Assembly (NCBI GenBank): GCA_036897625.1
Contig: JAYMTA010000061.1
Span: 1-47,776, forward strand
Reading direction: 5' to 3'
Origin: Pelargonium cotyledonis
Taxonomy: Eukaryota > Streptophyta > Magnoliopsida > Geraniales > Geraniaceae
DNA: 47,776 bases
A program made the position numbers and the translations under genes. The first letter of the stretch is position 1. Each line of letters starts with the position of its first letter. Shown one piece after another: positions 1 through 10,054 of the stretch. The notes beneath the pieces were generated by a model, which had not been told where the DNA came from, searched no databases, and saw only the letters and a program-made list of their open reading frames with translations.

Positions 1-394
1 AATTGATCCTAAAATCTTCTCTCACTCACACAACTGGATTAACCAACTGCGCCACCCTTACTTTAATCTTTCAACTAGCTACATTGAAGGTCCCCAATAT
101 ATGGTATTGTTGCATTTCAGATGCTAGTGAAGAAGACTATAGCTTGTCACATTATTGCACTATTATAATCAAAATTTTAACCAACTGCATAACAATTGTG
201 TGTATTTTTAAACATTTGAAATATGTGAATATTTTATTAGGGTATTTTATGCTCTATCAAGTTTGTTTCTATTGAAATTTAAAATACGCTATTGATTATT
301 AATGAAATTAATATTTCTATAAAAACTAATAAACCAATATGTATAATAAGGTAATTTACCACTGTAATCAATAAAGAAGTTTAGAACTAACACA
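1..394. other. AT-rich intergenic DNA, no gene seen
   Basis: This left edge of the window is AT-rich. Open frames here start on non-ATG codons and resemble no family I know. I see no conserved domain, RNA gene or clear repeat before the MITE-like element that begins near 395. Confidence 0.6.
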
Positions 395-710
395 ACAAAT
401 AATGCTATAGGTACAAAATTTTATACAAAAATAGTTGAATAAAATAATGTGTCAATGAATGAGGCATGACACATCAAATATTGCAGTGATGACTTGGCCG
501 AATCACAATGCGCCACGTGTGCAGTGTGTCTAATAAACCGAGCGCTTCGCGCCAAAAATCATGGGAGGGTGATGGTATCATATACGTCGAGTTATTATTC
601 GTTAAAATTAATTTTCAACTACAAAAATACGTAAAAAGTAATCGCCACGTAGATTGCCACGTCATTTTGTATAGAAAATTTTGTACAAAATTTAAAACAT
701 TTAGCATTTT
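395..710. mobile_element. MITE-like inverted-repeat element, copy 1
   Basis: A short element is bounded by inverted ends. The left end reads GTACAAAATTTTATACAAAA at 411-430. The right end (about 665-687) reads as its complement with one extra base. Both ends also carry an outer AATGCTA. The interior is non-coding. It contains a GACACATCAAATAT block and a run ending in CACGT and ATTTTGTATA. Both are repeated in order in a second copy at about 21594-21845, which supports a dispersed non-autonomous DNA transposon. No transposase is present and the superfamily is not assigned. Confidence 0.6.
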
Positions 711-1405
711 TCCTAACACAAAAAGCAAGCGACTACCCAATTCTAAATATCTACTTACGCTAGTATCGACTTCCGCACATATGAATGCTACCAATTCATC
801 ACCGATTTTTTTTTCAAAGTCTCCAATTTTAGTATTTTACCTATAATTTTTTCATGTGTCTAATGTTACCATCGATTTTCTCGAAAAAGGTATACTTTCA
901 TTTGTCAAACGATACTCTAAAGTTATTTAATAATTAAATAAACTATATTAAGCACACAATTATTACACTGCACAATTAAGCACACACTCCCAATCTCTAG
1001 TCTCAATCACGAAATATCAATATTGATCACGATCTCTTCTAGGTGGCTCGGTCAATGACATTTAATGAATACTAAACCATGAACATACAAGTTGATCTTA
1101 AATCAAATCCCAAAGCTCCAAAATATTTTTGAAGCACCCAAAACTCAAAATTTGATTACAAGTAAAATTCAGAATGACCCAACATAAAAAAATATGAGAC
1201 AACAATCTTAATTATTAAAACAAACTTAATTACTTAGGATAGTAGTATAATTGAGAACACAAACTACGTAAAGAGGAAGAGTATTTGCGTTCGATCTTTC
1301 TTAAAACATATGGGGAGATTTAAAAATTTTAATTGTGAAAAAATATCGAATGACACCTCAAAAATCCTGTAGTATAAACTGAAAAGAAAAAAAACTTAAT
1401 TAACA
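711..1405. other. AT-rich spacer upstream of the E2 gene
   Basis: This non-coding spacer lies between the MITE copy and the E2 promoter. I see no domain-like reading frame, tRNA-like structure or clear repeat. Confidence 0.5.
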
Positions 1406-1413
1406 TATAAATA
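1406..1413 (+). promoter_or_regulatory. TATA box of the E2 gene
   Basis: TATAAATA lies about 140 bases before the chosen ATG. It is followed at about 1468-1488 by a CT-repeat leader typical of plant 5' untranslated regions. Transcription would be expected to begin near 1440. Confidence 0.55.
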
Positions 1414-1548
1414 TTTAATAAATAAATGGAATATGATATTGATAGTTGCCTTCTTCAAGCTTCATACGTCTCTCTCTCTCTCTCTCTGTCTTCTCGAGCG
1501 ACGAATCTGCCAGTCAAAACCCTCCGAACGTAGCAAGACAATCAAACC

Positions 1549-4500
1549 ATGCTGAGAGTTGCAGCCAGAAGGCAATCACGTCGTCCATGGCCGTCTTCGC
1601 GGCCAGCCTCCTCCTTCGTCTCTCACGCATCCTCCCCGCTCGGCGGCGGCTGTAGCTCACTCTCCGACGACGGATCTTCTTCTCGATCTCTCAGATCCAT
1701 TTTCTCTGACCACCCTCGCCACTTCAGCTCTGGCAATCCGTGTATAACCAGAGGTCCTTCCTTTTGCTCGACCTCTCTGTTCTTGTTTATATTCGCATTT
1801 TGTCGGGTGTCATTGTGAAACTGCAATTGTTGCTGTCCGATTGCCAATTTTAGTGTTTGAGTTTGGCACCGCGGTAGTGAATTGTGGTATCAATCTGTGA
1901 CAATTTCTCGTGTTAAGCCGGGCATTTTCGGTGCATTGTGGCATGGAATTGTGATGTTTCCAGTAGAATCATATACTGGATTGAAGGTGAAATTCAATGT
2001 TTTTTTGAGATCTGTGTATATTATAGTAATTGTTAGGTTGGATAAAATGTTGAAGTTCTGTGTGAATTGTGATAATTGTTGTAGAAGATGGTCTGCTCTG
2101 GGATTTGAACAGACCGGGAATTGACACTGAATGAGTGCTGATATTAAGTAGTCTTCACATTAATTGCTTTAAAGTCCTCAACTAAGGAGGATCATTTGAT
2201 TGTTAGATAATTTCTATATCTCCTCTTCATGGAGCTGTTCTTAGAGGTTTACATAGAACATCTATAAGATTGTGAATCCCTTAAACATTAGTGTCACTTG
2301 GTTCAAGTCTCGCCGACTTTCAACCTCACTTTCATGGTAGTTATCGTTAAAAGGGCATTAAAGTATGGAGACGAATGTGACACTTATCCACTTGCATAGC
2401 TGACTCATTTCGCTGGCCATACCCAATGCTCATTGTTCTCGCTGGCCGTTCATGGCATTTCAAGCTTAGATTCCATTGTTCTGATTAAGTTGATTGTATT
2501 TCAGACATTTTGAAGATACAGCATCATGGAAAAATCGAGAGGCTTTCCAAGTCTGCTACCAGTAGCACTGTAAGTACAGCTTTAACTTCTTCAAAGTCGA
2601 TGAGTGGTCTTTTCTTGCAGATTTTCTTCTTTTTCTTCTGTTTTCTTGCATCTACTGTTACTCCTGTACTTTTACTAAAGTTATAACACAACTAAATTGA
2701 GTCAGTTGTTATTTAGGTATCATCCACCAGTGGATTTAAGAGAAACCTTTCCAGTATGACAATGAAAGTGGGAACTCCATTGATGCAAACTGTGTCCAAC
2801 AATGAGTTTTCACGGTATGTTGTCTCCCCCTCACAGGTCACAGTTTTTCCCTCTTATTGTTTATCAAACAGGACATGATACCTGATTGTTCATTTTTCAA
2901 AATCAGTTCTCAGGTATACTTGAGGAGAGGTTTTTCATCTGATGCAGGTAGGATTTTTAGCTTGTTATTTCATTTCAAATTCTGTTTGACTTGGCTTCTT
3001 CAACTACATCTAGAATAGAGAAGTTGAAGAAGCTGTTTGGTATTGTTGAAAGTTCATTCTCTTTGTAAATGCTGAAGCTTATATGACTTCAAACTCCCAA
3101 AGCATGAGCTACAAATGAAGCTATCATTTGGTCTGCAGTGTGGAGTTAACGTATGGCTTTAATGAAAAATAAAATTGTGCAAGCTATACCAACAGCTTTT
3201 CTTTCGTGTTGATGCTTCATTTTCCAATTTTGTTATGTCCGATAAAATGTTATATGAAAGCAATGCTGCTGTAACATTATGGTACGGACTGTTAAAACTA
3301 TTTTTATTTCTTGCAGATGACAGTCAAAGTTGTTTTACAATCCCTTTTTAAAATGCAATCATTTTTAATATTTGATGTTGTTAGCTTTCATTATTGCTCA
3401 AAAAATGTTTTATGGATTCTTTGAAATATGTTACAGGTCTCCCTCCACACCAGGAGATTGGTATGCCTTCCCTCTCCCCAACAATGACCGAGGCATGTAC
3501 CCTATTGAATCTTATCTAGTCATTCGAACAACAAATATTATATTTTCTGCTAAATGTTTTTCTAATGGAATGCAGGGAAATATTGCGAGATGGTTGAAGA
3601 AAGAGGGTGATAAAGTTTCTCCCGGAGAAGTACTATGTGAAGTTGAAACTGTATGCACTTTCTCTGGTTGCTGGTCAAATTTCTGCAATTGGTGAATCTC
3701 TCCTTTTAATTTTCAATTTAGGTGTTTATATAAAGTTTACATGGTACTTGTATTTGGATGAAGGACAAAGCAACAGTTGAGATGGAATGCATGGAGGAAG
3801 GGTATCTTGCCAAGATTATACGTGAAGATGGATCTAAAGAGATTCAAGTTGGCGAGGTATTAATTTTATTGGGTCTTGTCAATCCCAACTCAAATATGAA
3901 AAGATTTGACATATACTTGAACAAATTTTATTGATCATTAGATAATTCAAAAAGGTATTATGTATAATTCACAAATTTTATTGGTTTTGATTGCTGGATA
4001 CGATAAAAAAAATCCATCAATTTTTTTGTCACATTGGGATGGGATTCGGCTCATTTGGTTGTCTCTGTTGTCACGTTGGGATGAGAGTCAGTTCATTTGG
4101 TATCTATGTATTTAGTAATGCACATGGATGTGTGCTTGATGTAGGTGATTGCAATTACCGTTGAAGAGGAAGATGACATTGGAAAGTTTAAAGATTACAC
4201 TCCTTCAGCGCCAGATAGCAGCGATAAGGCAGCCAATGTGCCATCTCCTCCTACACCACCCAAGGAGGAGGAGGTTAAGAAACCAGTCAGTTCCACAGAG
4301 CCAAAGGTATCCAAGCCTAGTGCAGTTTCCCTTGAAGATCGTATTTTTGCCAGTCCACTAGCAAGAAAAATGGCCGAAGATCACAAGGTAATTTATATGA
4401 ACTTTCTTGTGGAGAAAATTTGTAATTTAATTATTTGGATATGATTTTCAATCTTAGGGTCCTTTCTATATATTTATTGTTTGATCTTTTTCTTACATAA

Positions 4501-7456
4501 AATTAGGTACCGCTCTCAAGCATCAAAGGAACAGGTCCTGATGGAAGCATTGTGAAAGCTGATATTGAAGATTATTTAGGTATCATATTTTGTTTTATCC
4601 TAGGCAAACAATGCTAGTTTGTTATTTTCTGTACTTTATGTGTCCCTTTTGGGGCCTATCATTTTTATTGTTCTGTGTTATAAACTTGACAATGAAGAAA
4701 ACTCTGTTGATTGTCCCAATGATGTAGCTTCTGGTGGGAAGGAAGTTTCGGCTTCAGCCTCCAAGTCAACTGGTGCAGCAATTCCATCGTTGGATTACAC
4801 AGACATTCCTCATTCTCAGATAAGAAAGGTAGGTGATGATCATTTTGTGTCTGTCATCAACTCATCATCATATGCATCTACTATCTCAGTTCTCAACAAT
4901 TAATAGATTATAAGCATGAATTATCTGTAGATTCTCACAGTTTTTATACCTGCATCTTTTCTAGTTAAGAGTTTTTATAATGTATTTGTTTATTTCGTTC
5001 TCAACTGGCTTCCATGAAGTGATGACAATCAACAGGAGATTACTTGGTCATTCTATCCCTGTTTCAAATTAAGTCTCGATCTAGAGTTTTTCACCAATAT
5101 TAACGAAAGATGTTAAAATGTCTTTCATACCCTTAGATAAAGACATAAAACTCATCATTGTGAGTCCACTACTAATATATTTATTCTACTTTAATGCTAA
5201 TAACTTTTCATCTTCCATATGAAAGTCATTATTAGTAGTACTATAATTTCGGAACGACAAAGGGTATTATGGGAAAGTCATGTGTTTATGTTTGTTAAAA
5301 GTAGAAAGTGTCATTTATTTTGAAACAAAAAATGGGCTCTAGCAAGACATTTAATTTGAAACGGAGGTAGTATCTCATAAGGCCTGTAGCTTTGTGGTAC
5401 ATCTAATTTGCTTACAAGCACTCTAATGTTGAAGAACTTGGCCAATTTCTTACCAAGCCTTCTTCAATGCTACATCTCTAAGTTCCCCAACTGCCCTTTT
5501 TCATTTTAGTTTCCTAATAATTTTCCTCTTATTTTGGACAGATCACAGCTTCTCGTTTGTTAATGTCAAAGCAAACTATTCCCCATTATTATCTAACAGT
5601 AGATACATGTGTTGACAAACTAATGGAGTGAGTATTTCATCTTGCCATCTGATGTGATGTGAGCCATTAATTGCTAAGCAAGAATCTAACTTGTTGATTG
5701 ATATTCAGTTTGCGGAGTCAACTCAACTCATCACAAGAAGCCTCTGGTGGGAAACGGATATCTGTAAATGACCTTGTTATTAAGGTATGAAACTTTGCTC
5801 TTACATTTTTTCAGCATTAAGTTTTGAGATGTACAATAAGACTGAACCTTTCATGTAACATTTATCTTCTCATTTACTACTCCTTTGGACCTAGGAGGTG
5901 ATTATGATTTAGAAGCAAATTTAAAAGGCAAAGATGAAAAGGTTTATGTATACGGGGACCAACTTTGATGTGGACCTGCTATTGTGTCACCATAATACAA
6001 AGATATAAACTTCTACTGATTATCAATGGAATAAGCCTACTAAACTGCCTACCGTTAAAAATGCTTGTCGTTAACTAAAGATGTACTCCTTGGGTATGCT
6101 ATAATATATCACTCTTATTGTCAAACTTGGCCATTCACCCCTTATTCTAGAAGTGATGTGGTTGGCATTTGCTTTCAGGGAATCGCTAATGAATTGCTTT
6201 TCTAATAATATCACATTGGAATCATCTGAAAAATTAGATGGTGCTTTTTCTTGCGTTAGCTTTTATCATAGTCTTGTAGTGTTAAAATTTCATAGAAAAC
6301 CAACCTCTGTGTAGATTGAAAAGCATAATAGTTCCTGTTCCTCTACACACACATCTGAACCACTCTTACGATAGTGGCATGTTTTTCTCCATACAAATGC
6401 GCCCTTTTTTATTTATATTTATATGGTTGTTTGAAAATTACCCATGGGTTCTGAACATGACTATAACTACAGGCTGCTGCTTTGGCACTCCGAAAAGTTC
6501 CTCAGTGTAACAGTTCATGGACCGACGACTATATCCGCCAGTAAGTACAGATTAATATACTATTGTTAGTTGCAAATTTGCAATAGGCATGCATTATGAT
6601 TGATGTGTGACTCTATCTTATGCATTATTTCCTCCTCAACTTCTAATTTAGATACCAGAATGTGAATATCAATATCGCGGTTCAAACAGACAGTGGGCTT
6701 TTTGTTCCTGTTATCAGGGTGAGCAATTGTCTTATTTCAATGTGCCATCTTACCATTCATTTGATCTCATACATATTTTTCTAACCTTGGTTCACCTCAA
6801 ATTCTGCAGAATGCAGACAAGAAAGGTTTATCGGGGATCGGCGAAGAGGTTAAGCTTTTGGCCCAAAAAGCGAGAGAGAACAACTTGAAACCAGAAGATT
6901 ATGAGGTCAGAAAAATCCTTGCCCTGTTAAATATTTGTTATAGACGGGATCAGTATATGAAAACAAGTTTAACCTTCACTGCAGGGGGGCACATTTACGG
7001 TGTCAAACTTAGGAGGTCCCTTTGGAATCAAACAGTTTTGTGCCATCATAAATCCTCCTCAGGCTGGCATTCTTGCCGTTGGATCTGGTAAGATGGACAT
7101 TTAACAAAGTCGTAGTTGACCAAACTAATAATCCTTTTTTCTCCTCACAATCCATCATCCTGATAAATTCAACCTTGTGCATGAACAGCTGAGAAGAGGG
7201 TTGTTCCCGGTTCAGCTGCGGGTGAATACAAATTTTCTTCCTTCATGTCCGTAACACTAAGCTGTGATCACCGTGTCATCGATGGTGAGTAGCCGCGATA
7301 GTCCTTTCAAAATACAAAACCACACCAATGGAAGTATCTCAAAGAAACAATATCCTAATAATTTTTGCGTGTCCTCTATTTGTAGGTGCAATTGGCGCAG
7401 AATGGTTAAAAGCATTCAAAGGCTACGTCGAGAACCCAGTGTCAATGCTACTCTAG
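1549..7456 (+). CDS. Dihydrolipoyl acetyltransferase, E2 of mitochondrial pyruvate dehydrogenase
   Basis: This is the core E2 subunit of the mitochondrial pyruvate dehydrogenase complex. It moves the acetyl group from lipoyl-lysine to CoA. Exons: 1549-1741, 2505-2569, 2717-2814, 2907-2947, 3437-3492, 3576-3650, 3764-3856, 4145-4387, 4507-4579, 4728-4828, 5542-5627, 5709-5784, 6473-6540, 6652-6718, 6810-6905, 6985-7087, 7189-7284, 7386-7456. They total 1701 bases (566 aa). An Arg/Ser-rich N-terminus looks like a mitochondrial presequence. A single lipoyl domain follows from about 133 ([14 protein letters not shown]), with the lipoyl lysine in VETDKATVEM near K178. After a Pro/Lys-rich linker comes the E1/E3-binding domain ([10 protein letters not shown], about 273). 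The catalytic domain ends with the HxxxDG motif (DHRVIDG, 538-544). The single lipoyl domain matches plant LTA2-type E2. The first two exons are poorly conserved in the family, so the exon 1 donor was chosen by frame. Intron 5 is GC-AG (see findings). Confidence 0.93.
4028..4105. repeat. 42-base tandem duplication in an E2 intron
   Basis: Two imperfect copies of a unit beginning GTCAC.TTGGGATG and containing TCATTTGG lie about 42 bases apart in the intron before exon 8. They are non-coding. Confidence 0.6.
5053..5370. mobile_element. Stowaway-like MITE in E2 intron 10
   Basis: The left end reads CTATCCCTGTTTCAAATTAA. The right end, read on the other strand, is TACCTCCGTTTCAAATTAAA. These are inverted ends of the CTCCCTCCGTTTC type known from plant Stowaway (Tc1/mariner) MITEs. 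A TA dinucleotide follows the right end. The interior (about 318 bases) is AT-rich and non-coding. The element lies in the 713-base intron between exons 10 and 11 and leaves the splice sites intact. Confidence 0.7.
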
Positions 7457-7985
7457 GTCACTCACAAAGCATACTTTCGATTTCTTTACATAATATTTTT
7501 TCACGTCACTTGAATGTGATAACTGACTACCGTAACCGTGTTCAACCAAATTTTTGCTCATTTCAAATTGTAATTTCTAATAATCATCCCTAATTCATGC
7601 TGGAATACCGCATTTGTGCAGGTGATTCTTTTTCATCTTGCAGATAGAATGATTTTTTTTTTCCTCATTACACAAATGTTTTAAAGGTTTTAGTAACAAA
7701 TTTTTGTACTAAATTCACAAGCTGGCTTGCAAGCCTTCAGTTCGTTCTATTTGTATGATCTCTTTGCCCAACTATTTTTGTGCAGAGATTAAAAATGTAG
7801 AAATGGTGTAAGGCAGGTTAGTTAATTATGGTCGTTGAGACCAATTTTAAAATGATGTGAAGTTACAAAATTAACTATATTTAATTGCTTTTATATACCT
7901 TTAAAAAATTACTCTATGTAATAGGGATATAATTGACGAGTATATTGCATTTTTACATTAAAATTGTAAGTACAAGACCCTAGAT
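7457..7985. other. E2 3' region and spacer
   Basis: This is AT-rich sequence after the E2 stop codon and should contain its 3' untranslated region. I could not fix a poly(A) signal and see no second gene. Confidence 0.5.
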
Positions 7986-7989
7986 ATAC

Positions 7990-8450
7990 CCCCTTCTACC
8001 TATTACAGCTAGATCGTGGGCCACTTGATGTCGCTTCTTGGAACTAACATAAGCTTAGCCACAATGCTTCTAAACTCTACGTTTCCCTCCTCGCCTTTAG
8101 CGATCCATTTGAAAAGTTGATTTGAATCAGTAAAAAAACGATAATAAAGAATCAGGACATGGAGTGAAGATTTGACTTCTATCACGTTTGGAGAGGCAAT
8201 GTCAATGGAAACTCAACCTTTAACAATAAAATTGTCGTTAATAGAGAGTTCATAGCCTCCACCCGCCATGCCATTTTTGAAGGCCCCATAAGTTCTCAAG
8301 CACATATCCGTGCTCATTGGACTACATGAGCCACAATTCCATACATTAGCTTGCATAAAACTCCCTTGACCTCTTACTTCCAAATATTGTTGCCAAACAT
8401 TTACAATAGTGGATGACTCCCTATAAATCTCCTTTCATATGATTGAGTTT
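7990..8450 (-). pseudogene. Decayed LINE-type RNase H-like fragment
   Basis: Read on the minus strand from about 8420, one frame gives a sequence with YGAFKNGMAGGGYELS, then INDNFIVKG and a stop. A neighbouring frame continues with FKWIAKGEEGNVEFRSIV and ends at another stop. The pattern resembles the RNase H domain of plant non-LTR retrotransposons (DGAF...AG.G...RD..G.F). The frame is broken, there is no start codon, and no reverse transcriptase is seen nearby, so this would be a dead remnant. The assignment is by eye only. Confidence 0.4.
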
Positions 8451-8516
8451 TAAATAACCACTCGACATCTATCCTTTCGAATACATCTACATATTGGCTA
8501 AAGACAAAACTAGTTG

Positions 8517-8650
8517 GCGTCTATAGCTAGAGTTTTGACAAAGCTCCCAAAGATCTAACAATCAAACTTGAAAAGAAATAACATCGTCTATAGCTGAAGT
8601 TTTGACAAAACTCCCAAAGATCTAACAATCAAACTTGAAAAGAAATAACC
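8517..8650. repeat. Two-copy 67-base tandem repeat
   Basis: A unit starting CTATAGCT and containing CTCCCAAAGATCTAACAATC occurs at 8521 and again at 8588 with only a few differences. The high similarity suggests a recent duplication. It is non-coding. Confidence 0.8.
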
Positions 8651-8876
8651 TCATTCGATGTCAATAACATGTTGGATGCGAACTAGACCCCCTTTTACTA
8701 CACTCACATGAAAACATGCATGTGCTCCGTTGATTACTCAGCACTATGACATCGAGGATATGTCTTAATGTTAAAGGCATATCAAACATGTCTTTTTATG
8801 ACATGTTTTACATTATTGGTTATATGACCGACAAAAACAAACAAAAAATATTAGCAAAGCAAAGGTGAAAAACAAA

Positions 8877-9480
8877 TTGTCAATTTTTATTTTTTTTGAA
8901 AAACAAGCAATCTTTCATTCATTAAGCATAAGAGTAACTTACATACTCAAAAAAATCTGACATAAAATCGACTCCCACAGGAATTCGAATTGCAGATCCC
9001 AAATGTTCAAAAGAACGTCCAACTGTCACATAGTTGGTTGACATATATACTGCAAAAGTGGAACAAGCAAATTCACTCTTGCTCACTTCATCCGATGAAC
9101 GCACAGCAGTGCTCCCAAACAAACCACTCAAAAACCAAATGAACAAAAAACTTCCAATCAATGAAGAACGTCCAACAATGGAAGACAAACTAACAATACT
9201 GCTTAAACAAACTAAGCATAACGCTCACAAACAACCTAGAAAAACCAAAATAGAAAAACAAGGATAAAGCCATTGTGCTCGTAGAAAGTTGTGCTCACTG
9301 CGACGTAGACTCCACCGGAAAGATGTTACTTTCGATCTGCAGGTGCAGAAATTCGAAAAGAGGGTTCGAGAAGCAACTCCAATGAACGATGACGAGGAAC
9401 CTGGGACAACTGTTGGTCAGAGTCTCCGGCAACGGGACTGCAGCGGCGGGACAACGAACAACTTGTCAAATTTATTTTTA
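8877..9480 (-). mobile_element. Retroposed insertion with poly(A) end and target duplication
   Basis: The sequence TTGTCAA followed by a T/A-rich stretch occurs at 8877-8894 and again at 9463-9480 with a few mismatches, like a long target-site duplication. Between them lies about 570 bases. On the minus strand it starts GC-rich and ends in an A-run (T-run at about 8890-8897 on +). That is the layout left by target-primed reverse transcription, such as a SINE or a truncated LINE. A minus-strand frame over 8922-9188 has no ATG near its start and matches nothing I recognise. Confidence 0.5.
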
Positions 9481-9880
9481 TTGACTATATCAACTTTTTG
9501 TAACCTTTTAAATTTATCTTCTCATGAGATAATGAGATTAACTCCTGAATCCTGTTATGAACTTGAACCTACAAGCTCTTTGTTCTCGACAAAGATTTGA
9601 GATAAAAATAGTTGTGTATGATTGACCACACGATGATTCAAACACTAAAATCATAGGGACGTAGATATTTTCAGAGTGATTACTGGTTAGTACAAATAAA
9701 CCATTTGTAATCACCATAAGTTTATTGTCTGTGGACATGATTTGAGAATGTGTTTTTATTTAATTTTATAATAAAACCTATCTGAATTCTAAAATGAAAT
9801 CGTAATTTTTTTTTCTTCCTTAATTTTGACCCTAGTCTGCATCACATTTCCCCAGCACACCGCCGTACCAGATCGAGCCC
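9481..9880. other. Spacer upstream of SSRP1
   Basis: This AT-rich non-coding sequence becomes GC-richer after about 9840 as the SSRP1 promoter is approached. I see no gene. Confidence 0.5.
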
Positions 9881-9882
9881 CG

Positions 9883-9890
9883 TTTCCCGC
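9883..9890 (+). promoter_or_regulatory. E2F-type site in the SSRP1 promoter
   Basis: TTTCCCGC, the plant E2F/DP consensus TTTSSCGC, sits in TTTCCCGCCAAA about 170 bases before the ATG in a local GC-rich patch. No TATA box is evident. An E2F site would fit S-phase expression of a replication-linked histone chaperone, but binding is inferred only. Confidence 0.5.
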
Positions 9891-10054
9891 CAAACGCTAA
9901 AATGCGCGGACAGTGCGCACTCCTGTCCTAAACATAAGCCTCGTCCTCTTCTTTACTCTCAGTTTTTCACTTCCCATTTTCTTAACAGCTCCATTTCTCG
10001 CTCACTGTGTACTGAGACTGTGAGTCTGTTTTCGCTGATCGACTCTCAGCCGCC

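Noticed and set aside
508-846. 112-codon open frame at the left edge
   Set aside because: It starts before and runs through the MITE-like repeat, has no recognisable domain, and an AT-rich repeat copy at 21594 is not open in the same way.
2290-2330. GGTTCAAGTCTCGCC as a tRNA T-arm
   Set aside because: No matching acceptor, D or anticodon arms could be placed around it. It lies in E2 intron 1.
8922-9188. 88-codon minus-strand frame as a small membrane protein
   Set aside because: It lacks an ATG near its start, lies inside a retroposed insertion and matches nothing recognised.
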